A DNA stretch of 19,726 nt, taken from contig DLXW01000121.1 in assembly GCA_003448685.1 (NCBI GenBank), positions 1-19,726 on the forward strand, given 5' to 3'. Each line of letters starts with the position of its first letter. Position 1 is the stretch's first letter. This stretch comes from Cyanothece sp. UBA12306 (lineage in GTDB: Bacteria > Cyanobacteriota > Cyanobacteriia > Cyanobacteriales > Microcystaceae). The position numbers and the translations under genes were made by a program. The notes beneath the pieces are model-generated. The model was given only the letters and a program-made list of their open reading frames with translations, made no database searches and was not told the DNA's origin. Below, one piece after another: positions 1-7,144 of this stretch.

Positions 1-2167
1 GATGGGGTCCAGTGCTATATCCAGTGCTACCCATTTCAGCAATTTGCTGTCCCTGCTCTACCTTTTGGCCACGACGAACCAACAAACGGCTATTATGTGC
101 ATAGAGAGTGACACTACCATCAGGGTGACGTACTTTAACTAATTTCCCGTAGCCCCCAGAGTTCCATTCGGCAGTGATTACTTCACCAGGAGCTGAAGCT
201 ATGATGGGGGTTCCAATGGGAGCAGCAATATCAATCCCTTTGTGCATTCTGCCCCAACGTCTGCCATAACCTGATGTCAGCACCCCTTTAGCTGGCCAAA
301 TATAGCCAGTAAACTGCATTGGAGCATTAGGAAGATACTTATCGGGACCCGATAGGGGAGGTAATTCAGGACCAACATTAGTCCCCACTGGAATACGGAA
401 AGCATCATTATATTGTTCAGTATCACTCGGAGCGACCCCAACTAAGCGAGAATTAGGAAGCCGTTGAGCAATTGATTGAGATTGAGAGGTATTTTTTCGA
501 TCTTTAGCCCATTCATTATTGAGGGTTTGTCCAACCACAGGCTTCTTAGAATTATTTTGGTAATTGGGCTTAATCTCAATTGCATCGGGTTCTAGATTAG
601 CTGCGTATTCTTGCTCCATATTAGCAATATCCGCTTTTAGCTGATCAGTATAGGAACTAGAATCTGGTTTAACTGAAATCTCAATCGGTTGCCCTTGATT
701 TTGGTTGGGAGAACCCTTCTTCACGGAATTATTCTCAACCTTGGATCTCGAGGACAGAGCGCTCAAAGGAACAGGAAGAGCAGGATAAGAAGAAGATAAT
801 CTCTCAGAAGTCGCCACCAAATTACCCGATTGGGGAATATTAGCGATAGTTTCGGGCTTTAAGGGAACTCCTCCATTCTTTTGGGGAATAATTAAAGTCT
901 GATGTACTTTGATGAGATTGGCATTATTGATCCCATTGGCACGAATTAACTCAGATAAAGTTAAACCATGACTACGGGCAATACTATTAAGGGTATCCCC
1001 TGGTTTTACTTTGTAGGAACGATTGCTTACCGACGAATTTAATCGAGGTTGGGGTACGATGCGAGCTTGCTTGGTGGGAACTGTGGTTTGAGGAGCCATC
1101 TCCATTGGTTGGGGACTTTTCGATGGCTGAATATTAGATGAATAAGCTGGAATTTGAGGTTGTGTTGCAGAATTATTACTTTCTGGATTGGGAACCTGAA
1201 TAACAACAGGTTCCTTAAATTGAGGCAGTGTGGATTCTTCTACTTTAGCTTCAGGAACAGATGGGAGTTTAGCCAAAGAAGGTACCTTTGTGGCGGTATT
1301 TCGACGGGTAATAACTGGTTTAATGTCTGAGATTTCAACTTTGCTTAGAGGAGAAATAACGCTAGAGGTTGAATCGGATGATTGGTTCGGCTTTTTGAGA
1401 GAAACTGAATCATTCTCTGGAGCCATGACAGGAAGAGAAATGGCTTGAGCATGAGTGTCTTGATTAAATTGAGACTGGACTTCAACAGGTTTTAGAGGCT
1501 GACTTACATCGGAAACGTCTGCCACTAAAGGAGTGATGTCTGACTTAGGTTTGGACTTTTCGCTTTTAAGTTCTACCAAACTGTCTTGGAGACGCTTGCG
1601 AGTTTCTCTAAGATGATCCAAGGAAGTATTTAGGGGTTTGACAGCTAACTTCTTGGACTGAGGTGCTTCAATTTTAGAGGATTGGCTCTGATTCTTAGCA
1701 ACTGATTGATCTAGGGAAGGAATTTTTAAAGTTTGTCCGGCAACTAAATCAGATTCAAGAGAAATTTTATTAATAGCGGCGATTTCATCGGGATCAATCT
1801 GATAATCTCGCGCCAGTTGTTCGATTGATTCTCCCACCTTAACTTTGTGTTTTAAGGCAAGGGGAGCTAGTTGGCTCCCATCAGACTCTATCCCATCTGA
1901 TTTGGCTAACTCGGTATTAGATGAAGTGGGAAGACTAGGAAGTTCTACGTTTGCTGTTAAAGAATTAGCAGCTACTGCTGCCTTATTTTGAGTCAACAAC
2001 AATCCTGTGGCACTCATGGAAATTGCTAGTCCAATCATTGCTGCCGAGCGACGCACTCGACAGTAACCATCATCAGTATTCAAAGTGCCTGGAGATACCT
2101 CGGCCAGAGAACTAACAGATGGGCACGAGGACATGGATTTTACCTTTTGCATAAGTGTGTCTTTCAA
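1..2167 (-). CDS. LysM-repeat M23 peptidase (murein hydrolase), 3' end cut by window edge
   Basis: Envelope peptidoglycan endopeptidase or hydrolase activator of the NlpD/M23 type. About 722 codons are visible. Residues 41-58 are a hydrophobic segment after two arginines, ending near AVAA, so the protein is exported or membrane anchored. LysM 1 is at about residues 104-150 (VGESIEQLARDYQI...LKIPSL) and LysM 2 at about 381-427 (YKVKPGDTLNSIARSHGL). Long Ser/Pro/Gln-rich linkers join them. The M23 domain starts near residue 612 and shows SGYGRRWGRMHKGIDIAAP with the metal-ligand H and D, then LYAH, and stops at STGPH, just before the expected LHFE. Only the last few dozen residues should be missing. 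I chose the TTG at 2167 because AGGAGG (2178-2173) lies 5 bases upstream; the first ATG (2152) is in frame but 20 bases from that site. It has a 430-base leader of its own. Confidence 0.9.
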   Translation of the reverse strand, partial: MKDTLMQKVKSMSSCPSVSSLAEVSPGTLNTDDGYCRVRRSAAMIGLAISMSATGLLLTQNKAAVAANSLTANVELPSLPTSSNTELAKSDGIESDGSQLAPLALKHKVKVGESIEQLARDYQIDPDEIAAINKISLESDLVAGQTLKIPSLDQSVAKNQSQSSKIEAPQSKKLAVKPLNTSLDHLRETRKRLQDSLVELKSEKSKPKSDITPLVADVSDVSQPLKPVEVQSQFNQDTHAQAISLPVMAPENDSVSLKKPNQSSDSTSSVISPLSKVEISDIKPVITRRNTATKVPSLAKLPSVPEAKVEESTLPQFKEPVVIQVPNPESNNSATQPQIPAYSSNIQPSKSPQPMEMAPQTTVPTKQARIVPQPRLNSSVSNRSYKVKPGDTLNSIARSHGLTLSELIRANGINNANLIKVHQTLIIPQKNGGVPLKPETIANIPQSGNLVATSERLSSSYPALPVPLSALSSRSKVENNSVKKGSPNQNQGQPIEISVKPDSSSYTDQLKADIANMEQEYAANLEPDAIEIKPNYQNNSKKPVVGQTLNNEWAKDRKNTSQSQSIAQRLPNSRLVGVAPSDTEQYNDAFRIPVGTNVGPELPPLSGPDKYLPNAPMQFTGYIWPAKGVLTSGYGRRWGRMHKGIDIAAPIGTPIIASAPGEVITAEWNSGGYGKLVKVRHPDGSVTLYAHNSRLLVRRGQKVEQGQQIAEMGSTGYSTGPH

Positions 2168-2596
2168 AAAAACCTCCTAGTGTGTGAACGAGCTATGTTA
2201 AAGAGTTAATTAGGTTGGATAGAGTTGTGTTATCGAGTAGATTGTTTTACAGATGGAAATGTTAATTGAAATAAATCAATAAGTCAATATACTCAGGGGA
2301 GTATGTCTTGAGAAGTTAGCTTGTTTGAGCAATTCCTGACAAGTATAGTCCGGCCATGAGAGGTTTGGCTATTTTGGTCACAACCTACTTGTGATTTGTT
2401 TGATGCGAGTCCGTAGACGACTGACTATTGCTGAAGGTTTCCTGGGCCTGCAATATTTCTTGATTAGCGGGGATTATACCCCTAAGAGTTGGGGGAATCA
2501 CCACAGAAGCATCGGGTTTTTAAAGAGTTAAAAAGTAGATGACTTGTATCCTCAATTGAGCAGAACAATGATACAAATTCCTTATTTATTTAATTA
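2168..2596 (-). promoter_or_regulatory. Long leader/intergenic region of the M23 gene with several inverted repeats
   Basis: This gene-free stretch lies between trmL and the hydrolase start. It holds perfect inverted repeats: ATACTC/GAGTAT around AGGG (2289-2304), TCACAA/TTGTGA around 5 bases (2378-2394), GGGG/CCCC (2469-2482) and TTGTATC/GATACAA around 19 bases (2544-2576). The GGGG/CCCC element contains TATAAT on the minus strand, but no good -35 box stands upstream of it. The last repeat sits directly after the trmL stop and may end that transcript. The strong ribosome site AGGAGG is at 2173-2178. I could not match any riboswitch family I know, so a structured 5' leader is an inference from the repeats. 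Confidence 0.4.
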
Positions 2597-3055
2597 TTAA
2601 AATATTTTTAATTGTCGCCTGGCCTCAAATAGGCCAATAGTTACACTGACAGAGAGATTCAAGCTTCTTACTTCGGGTTGACTGATGGGGATATGCAAAG
2701 TTGAGTCACATTTAGCTAATAGTGATTGTGGCAGACCTTCGGTTTCACTACCAAACAATAGCCAATCATTATCTTGAAAAGTCCATTGGAGATAGGAAGA
2801 TTTACCCCGCACACTAAAACCGAGTAATCGTCCTTGGTGCTGCTGATGAACCGCATGAAATTCTGCTAAATCGTGATGGTAGTGCAGATTGACATAAGGC
2901 CAGTAATCAAGTCCGGCTCTTTTTAAGTAGCGATCGCTTAATTCAAACCCTAACGGGCCGACTAAGTGTAACTCGGTCTTGGTAGCAGCACAGGTTCGGG
3001 CAATATTACCAGTATTGGGGGGAATTTGTGGATGAACTAAAACAATCCTGAGCAT
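2597..3055 (-). CDS. trmL: tRNA (cytidine(34)-2'-O)-methyltransferase TrmL (SpoU/SPOUT family)
   Basis: The family methylates the 2'-O of the wobble nucleotide of tRNA-Leu isoacceptors using S-adenosylmethionine, in the cytoplasm. The 152-residue length is that of a minimal SPOUT enzyme without an extra RNA-binding domain. The start MLRIVLVHPQIPPNTGNIAR carries the N-terminal signature with the asparagine and arginine of motif 1. The knot-forming AdoMet site is seen in LLFGSETEGLP (motif 2) and ISQPEVRSLNLSVSVTIGLF (motif 3). The ATG at 3055 is the first possible start of the conserved block. It is read in the same direction as gshA, 105 bases downstream of it; joint transcription is possible but not shown. 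Confidence 0.95.
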   Translation of the reverse strand: MLRIVLVHPQIPPNTGNIARTCAATKTELHLVGPLGFELSDRYLKRAGLDYWPYVNLHYHHDLAEFHAVHQQHQGRLLGFSVRGKSSYLQWTFQDNDWLLFGSETEGLPQSLLAKCDSTLHIPISQPEVRSLNLSVSVTIGLFEARRQLKIF

Positions 3056-3114
3056 AAAATATTGATAGTTTTTTTTTATCAGTAATCAGTAGTTACTTCA
3101 ATGATTATATTTTC

Positions 3115-3132
3115 TCAACCTAATGGGGTTGA
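3115..3132 (-). terminator. Weak hairpin downstream of gshA
   Basis: TCAACC (3115-3120) and GGTTGA (3127-3132) form a perfect 6-base inverted repeat around TAATGG, 27 bases after the gshA stop. Neither strand has a proper T run after it, so it is at best a weak or Rho-assisted end, or an mRNA-stabilising hairpin. Confidence 0.3.
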
Positions 3133-3159
3133 TACATTTTAAATCATTATCTATCGAGA

Positions 3160-4302
3160 TCAAGCGACTAATGGAGAATCACATAATTTATCGGACAAAT
3201 CTTGCTCCCGTCGCGCCATTGCTTCAATTTCTTCTGCTAAAATTGAGTTGATTTCTGGTTCGGCATAGTATTTTTTGAGCCATTTTTGCGCTAAATTACC
3301 CTCTCTCATAATTTTTTTCAAGGGACTGAGAAAACAGGCAAAACCCCCTAGTTTGGCCGTAGACCAAACGGTCTGATAAAGTTCTTCAACCCAATCTTGT
3401 GCCGCAATTGGCCGGCCATCTTGCCAGTGATTCAATGAGGCTTTTAAACTGTCTTTAGCCACAGCCATTTCATTATGGCCAGTAAGTTCCAATAATTCGA
3501 GAGGGGATAACTGACTTTGGATGAGGGGATCAAGGGTCGAATCATTGATCAGTTGGATTAAACGGGCTTCTAATAAAGCTACAATCGATAATAAGGCAAT
3601 TGGGTCTACAATTAGGTCGCAAATTCTTAGTTCTAAGCGATTAAGATTATAAGGCCGATTATCTCCATTAGGACGAACCGAAGTCCAGAGATGGCGAACA
3701 TTTTGCATGGTTTGCAGGGATAATTGTTCTTCTGTCCACTCAATAAAGTGATGATGACTTTCAAACAGAGGTACATAACTCGGAGTCTGAGGAAACAAAT
3801 GCCAACGAGTGGAATGGTAACCTGTGACTTTTCCATCCAAAAAAGGAGAAGATGCGCTTAAAGCTAGATAAAGAGGTGCTTCTACCCGCACTAAACGACA
3901 GGCCCGCATTAAGGTTTCAGGGTCACTAATGCCAATGTTAATATGGATACTGGCAGTGACTACATTAGTTCCGTAGGTTTGTTCAATATAGCTATGGTAA
4001 GGGTTATGGGGATCGGAACGGTAGAAGCGATCGCTGTCTCCTAAGGAGAGGGTACTCCCTGGAATTAAAGTATAATTCCCTAAATTATGGAGATATTGTC
4101 TAAGATTATGTCTTGGTCTGAGGATGGCGCACAAGAGACGATCATAGCAAGATAAAGGGGCTGTAGTATATTCAACATTACGGTTATCGGGTTCTCTGAC
4201 AAATCCGTCTAAGTCTTTAGTGATGCGATCGGATAATCCCACGATTTGGCCATCGGTTGTACCCGTATAGATTTCAATTTCAAGTCCTTTGGATAAACGC
4301 AA
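3160..4302 (-). CDS. gshA: Glutamate--cysteine ligase, cyanobacterial type
   Basis: First step of glutathione synthesis: ATP-dependent joining of glutamate and cysteine to gamma-glutamylcysteine, in the cytosol. The 380-residue protein matches the cyanobacterial ligase family throughout, not the proteobacterial GshA. Recognisable blocks are LEIEIYTG near the start, LDGFVREPDNRNVEYTTAPL (substrate/ATP site region), LIPGSTLSLGDSDRFYRSDP, QTYGTNVVTASIHINIGI and LNRLELRICDLI. The start codon is TTG at 4302, supported by GAGG (4310-4313) 7 bases upstream; no ATG lies near and the protein begins as the family does. It is divergent from the small secreted protein at 4433, with 130 bases shared between them. 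gshB is not in the window. Confidence 0.93.
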   Translation of the reverse strand: MRLSKGLEIEIYTGTTDGQIVGLSDRITKDLDGFVREPDNRNVEYTTAPLSCYDRLLCAILRPRHNLRQYLHNLGNYTLIPGSTLSLGDSDRFYRSDPHNPYHSYIEQTYGTNVVTASIHINIGISDPETLMRACRLVRVEAPLYLALSASSPFLDGKVTGYHSTRWHLFPQTPSYVPLFESHHHFIEWTEEQLSLQTMQNVRHLWTSVRPNGDNRPYNLNRLELRICDLIVDPIALLSIVALLEARLIQLINDSTLDPLIQSQLSPLELLELTGHNEMAVAKDSLKASLNHWQDGRPIAAQDWVEELYQTVWSTAKLGGFACFLSPLKKIMREGNLAQKWLKKYYAEPEINSILAEEIEAMARREQDLSDKLCDSPLVA

Positions 4303-4409
4303 CTTTTTTCCTCTCTATAGCTGGGCATTGCTAGTTATAATCTATATCTATTATCGGTTGAGATAGAGAAGAGGACAAGGGTAAGCGAAGACGCACTGAA
4401 ACAACACAC

Positions 4410-4415
4410 TATAAT
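4410..4415 (+). promoter_or_regulatory. Possible -10 box (TATAAT) for the secreted hypothetical protein
   Basis: A consensus TATAAT lies 17 bases before the ATG at 4433. No good -35 box is present at the usual distance. If used, the transcript leader would be about ten bases and lack a ribosome-binding site, as does the region before the ATG. Confidence 0.3.
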
Positions 4416-4432
4416 TGGTCAAACTAGAATAA

Positions 4433-4948
4433 ATGTATCAATTATTTTCTCCATGTTCAACTAATCCCAAAAATCCTGGCTTTTTTACGCTCATTTTTGG
4501 TAGTTATTTAAGTTTTTTTGTCTTTTGCCATCAAGTTTTTGGTCAGTCTAACCAACCTATTTTAGGTCAGACTATGATTCAAAACGAAAATTGGTCACCA
4601 GAGTCAAATTCTCAATTTAATAAGCATTCAGCCTTAATTATCGGCGTTTGGCGAGGATTTCAGGAAATTGGTGACAATACTTTTTATTATGGCTATCAAT
4701 TTCGACCTGATGGGACTTTTTTATCTAGACATCGCCTTTATCATGGGGAAGAAACGGTTGAAGATGAGTTTTGGCAAGGTAAATGGACTTTTGATGGACA
4801 GATTTTACAGATTGAAGGGAATAATCACAAAGATCCCCAACAATCTTTAAATATTAAGTTTCGCTTGACTAAAGATTTACAATTTTATTATGAAGATGGC
4901 TCTTTACCAGAACCTTATTCTGGGATACGTTTAAACAAGACTCAGTAA
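4433..4948 (+). CDS. Small secreted protein with lipocalin-like beta pattern, unknown function
   Basis: I do not recognise a named gene. The 171-residue product has a hydrophobic stretch at about residues 17-37 (GFFTLIFGSYLSFFVFCHQVFG), which may be a signal peptide cut near VFG-Q, though its 16-residue leading part is long and low in basic residues. The mature part runs from about residue 68: IIGVWRGF, YGYQFRPDGTF, EFWQGKWTFDGQILQIEG, ending in FYYEDG. This alternation of a GxW start, short aromatic strands and turns recalls lipocalin-like or 'copper resistance/META-like' small beta barrels, but the resemblance is only of pattern. Codon usage is AT-rich like its neighbours. It is divergent from gshA and convergent with rnhA (48 bases between stops). 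The start could lie further in, but no other ATG precedes the hydrophobic segment. Confidence 0.7.
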   Translation: MYQLFSPCSTNPKNPGFFTLIFGSYLSFFVFCHQVFGQSNQPILGQTMIQNENWSPESNSQFNKHSALIIGVWRGFQEIGDNTFYYGYQFRPDGTFLSRHRLYHGEETVEDEFWQGKWTFDGQILQIEGNNHKDPQQSLNIKFRLTKDLQFYYEDGSLPEPYSGIRLNKTQ

Positions 4949-4970
4949 GATCCAAGTATAATAATCCTGG

Positions 4971-4998
4971 TGTCTGCTGAAGACATTAAACAATTTTT
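4971..4998 (+). terminator. Weak terminator-like hairpin between convergent genes
   Basis: TGTCT (4971-4975) and AGACA (4981-4985) pair around GCTGA, followed after 8 bases by T5 (4994-4998). The position between two convergent stops fits a shared terminator, but the stem is short and the T run overlaps the rnhA stop. Confidence 0.3.
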
Positions 4999-5488
4999 AG
5001 AGCGTAATATTGTTACTTTCATAAATATGATCAGAAGGTAAATTGGGTTGTTGTGAAGCTTGTACTGCCAGGCGATCGCAGTATTCATTTTCTTCATGTC
5101 CTGCATGACCTTTAACCCAAACAAATTCCACTTGATGATCACTGCATAAGTCTAATAACTTTTGCCAAAGATCAGGATTTTTAGCCTTTTCTTTTTGATT
5201 TCTCTTCCAACCATTAGCTTGCCATTTTTTAGCCCAACCTTTAGTAATAGCATCAACTATATATCGAGAATCTGTATAGAGGGTAACTGAAGATTTCATT
5301 GTTAAAGCTTCTAACCCAACAATTGCTGCCATCATTTCCATTCGATTATTAGTAGTTAGACGATAGCCTCCAGACAATTCTTTTCGCTGATTGTTATATA
5401 CTAATAGGGTACCATAGCCTCCAGCACCTGGGTTTCCTGAGCAAGCACCATCGGTATAAATTAAAACTTTTTTGAGGGAATTATTCAT
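4997..5488 (-). CDS. rnhA: Ribonuclease HI
   Basis: Cleaves the RNA strand of RNA-DNA hybrids, acting in R-loop and primer removal and in repair of ribonucleotides in DNA. The 163-residue length is typical of the bacterial enzyme. All four metal-binding acids are present: D13 (YTDG), E51 (NRMEMMA), D73 (YTDSRY) and D138 (EYCDRLA); the conserved histidine is H128 in WVKGHAGH. The basic handle region, [18 protein letters not shown], is also present, as in E. coli RNase HI. The ATG at 5488 gives a short four-residue lead before the conserved core. It is divergent from chlM, with 103 bases between the starts. Confidence 0.96.
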   Translation of the reverse strand: MNNSLKKVLIYTDGACSGNPGAGGYGTLLVYNNQRKELSGGYRLTTNNRMEMMAAIVGLEALTMKSSVTLYTDSRYIVDAITKGWAKKWQANGWKRNQKEKAKNPDLWQKLLDLCSDHQVEFVWVKGHAGHEENEYCDRLAVQASQQPNLPSDHIYESNNITL

Positions 5489-5591
5489 TGATTTATCAAC
5501 TATGAATTGTCAATTGTTTGGTAATCGATTCAAAATAAAGTAGAATAAGAGACTGTGATTAATATATATTAAATCAAGCTACCTCCAACCC

Positions 5592-6281
5592 ATGAACACT
5601 ATTGACGATAAAGCTATTGTAAAAGATTATTTCAATGCCACAGGATTCGACCGTTGGCGACGAATTTATGGTAGTGGAGAAGTAAACAAAGTTCAAGCGG
5701 ATATTCGCCGTGGACATCAACAAACCATTGATACGGTGATAGAATGGCTTAAAACTGATGATAATCTCTCTAATTTATCAATCTGTGATGCTGGATGTGG
5801 CGTAGGAAGTTTAAGTATTCCCTTAGCCCAAGCAGGAGCTAAAATATTTGCTAGTGATATTTCCCAAAAAATGGTGCAAGAAGCCACCGAAAAAGCTCAA
5901 AAAACCCTAAAAAATCCTCAGAATGTTACCTTTGCCGTACAAGATTTAGAAGGGTTAACAGGAAAATATGACACCGTTATTTGTTTGGACGTTTTGATCC
6001 ATTATCCTACAGAAGATGCGGCGAAAATGATCGGACATCTTGCTTCTTTGGCTGAATCTCGCCTAATTCTGAGTTTTGCCCCAAAAACCCTTTGTTTGAC
6101 TGTTCTCAAAAAAATTGGCGAATTTTTCCCAGGACCGAGTAAAACTACCCGTGCCTATATGCACAGAGAAAAAGATATTATTGAAATATTAGAAAATAAT
6201 GGCTTAAAAGTGCAACGTCAAGCTATGACCAGTACCCGTTTTTATTATTCTCGTATCCTAGAAGCTACTCGAAATAGTTAA
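5592..6281 (+). CDS. chlM: Magnesium protoporphyrin IX O-methyltransferase
   Basis: Chlorophyll pathway enzyme: transfers a methyl group from S-adenosylmethionine to the 13-propionate of Mg-protoporphyrin IX, next after magnesium chelatase, usually at the membrane. The 229 residues match cyanobacterial ChlM from the first codon: DYFNATGFDRWRRIYG at the N-terminus, AdoMet motif I CDAGCGVGSLSIPLA (65-79), acidic D89 at the end of strand 2, ICLDVLIHYP (motif IV region), and FPGPSKTTRAYMHREKDI near the C-terminus. No clear ribosome site precedes the ATG. The final codons and the stop (6274-6281) are made from the first unit of a heptamer repeat array. No other chlorophyll gene is nearby. Confidence 0.95.
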   Translation: MNTIDDKAIVKDYFNATGFDRWRRIYGSGEVNKVQADIRRGHQQTIDTVIEWLKTDDNLSNLSICDAGCGVGSLSIPLAQAGAKIFASDISQKMVQEATEKAQKTLKNPQNVTFAVQDLEGLTGKYDTVICLDVLIHYPTEDAAKMIGHLASLAESRLILSFAPKTLCLTVLKKIGEFFPGPSKTTRAYMHREKDIIEILENNGLKVQRQAMTSTRFYYSRILEATRNS

Positions 6282-6335
6282 TAGTTAATAGTTAATAGTT
6301 AATAGTTAATAGTTAATAGTTAATAGTTAACTATT
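6274..6335. repeat. Heptamer tandem repeat (ATAGTTA x8) between chlM and panB
   Basis: Eight perfect, uninterrupted copies of ATAGTTA run from 6274 to 6329. The last copy continues into ACTATT, making the 14-base palindrome AATAGTTAACTATT (6322-6335). The array resembles the short tandemly repeated heptamers (STRR) known in cyanobacteria. The first copy supplies the last chlM codons (AAT AGT) and the TAA stop, so later changes in copy number would not alter the protein. Confidence 0.95.
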
Positions 6336-6368
6336 GATTATTGTTGATTTTTACTCCTCATTCGTCTT

Positions 6369-7142
6369 ATGGCCATTAATATTCAATATCTAATTCAGGC
6401 TAAACAGCAAGGCCGTTCCTTAATTGCTTTAACGGCCTGGGATTATGCTATTGCTCAGGTTTTAGATGGGGCGGAAGTTGATATTATTCTCGTAGGGGAC
6501 TCTTTGGCGATGGTAGCTTTAGGTCATAAGACTACTTTACCTATTACCCTTGATGAGATGATACACCATGGGGCGGCGGTCTGTCGTGGGGTTAAAAGAG
6601 CTTTGGTAGTTTGTGATTTGCCTTTTTTGAGCTATCAAGAGAGTATTAGTCAAGCCATTCATTCAGCAGGACGAGTCTTAAAAGAAACAGGGGTTCAAGC
6701 AGTGAAACTCGAAGGAGGACACCCTGCTGTAATAGAAACGGTACAGCAATTGACTGCTATTGGTATTCCTGTGATGGGCCATGTAGGATTAACTCCTCAA
6801 TCAGTTCATAGTCTGGGATACCGTCAACAGGGACAAACAGACCAAGATGCTCACAGAATTACCTCAGAAGCGATCGCCCTTCAAGAAGCAGGGGCTTTTT
6901 CCCTGGTTTTAGAACATCTTCCTGCCAATTTAGCCGCTCAAATCACCGCTAAACTTTCTATTCCTACCATTGGTATAGGTGCGGGGCCTCATTGTGATGG
7001 CCAAGTTTTAGTTACCACCGATTTATTAGGATTATCGGCCAAACAACCCCCTTTTGCCAAATCATACCTTAATTTACGACAGATGATTACTGAGGCTGTT
7101 CAAGAATTTTCTCATGATGTGAAAAACGGTCAATTTCCCTAA
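6369..7142 (+). CDS. panB: 3-methyl-2-oxobutanoate hydroxymethyltransferase
   Basis: First committed step of pantothenate (vitamin B5, coenzyme A) synthesis: adds a hydroxymethyl group from 5,10-methylene-tetrahydrofolate to 2-oxoisovalerate, giving ketopantoate. The 257-residue TIM barrel is of normal length. Seen residues: metal ligands D44 in VGDS and D83 in VCDLPF, substrate-binding K113 and metal/substrate E115 in VKLEGG, and the catalytic E182 in [21 protein letters not shown] is the usual C-terminal loop. The ATG at 6369 lacks a ribosome site but the protein begins as the family does. It lies 87 bases after chlM, with the heptamer array in between. Its stop is two bases from that of the convergent phosphatase, with no terminator in the gap. 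Confidence 0.96.
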   Translation: MAINIQYLIQAKQQGRSLIALTAWDYAIAQVLDGAEVDIILVGDSLAMVALGHKTTLPITLDEMIHHGAAVCRGVKRALVVCDLPFLSYQESISQAIHSAGRVLKETGVQAVKLEGGHPAVIETVQQLTAIGIPVMGHVGLTPQSVHSLGYRQQGQTDQDAHRITSEAIALQEAGAFSLVLEHLPANLAAQITAKLSIPTIGIGAGPHCDGQVLVTTDLLGLSAKQPPFAKSYLNLRQMITEAVQEFSHDVKNGQFP

Positions 7143-7144
7143 AA

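Noticed and set aside
1230-1448. Plus-strand open frame of 72 codons
   Set aside because: Lies antisense within the M23 gene, whose own frame is continuous and family-like.
2168-2596. c-di-AMP (ydaO/yuaA) riboswitch upstream of the M23 gene
   Set aside because: The expected conserved blocks (GGGGGA-CC, GGGGTGAATC, CAGCTAACCTCG) are not on the minus strand; only a faint AGCTAACTTCTC-like string exists.
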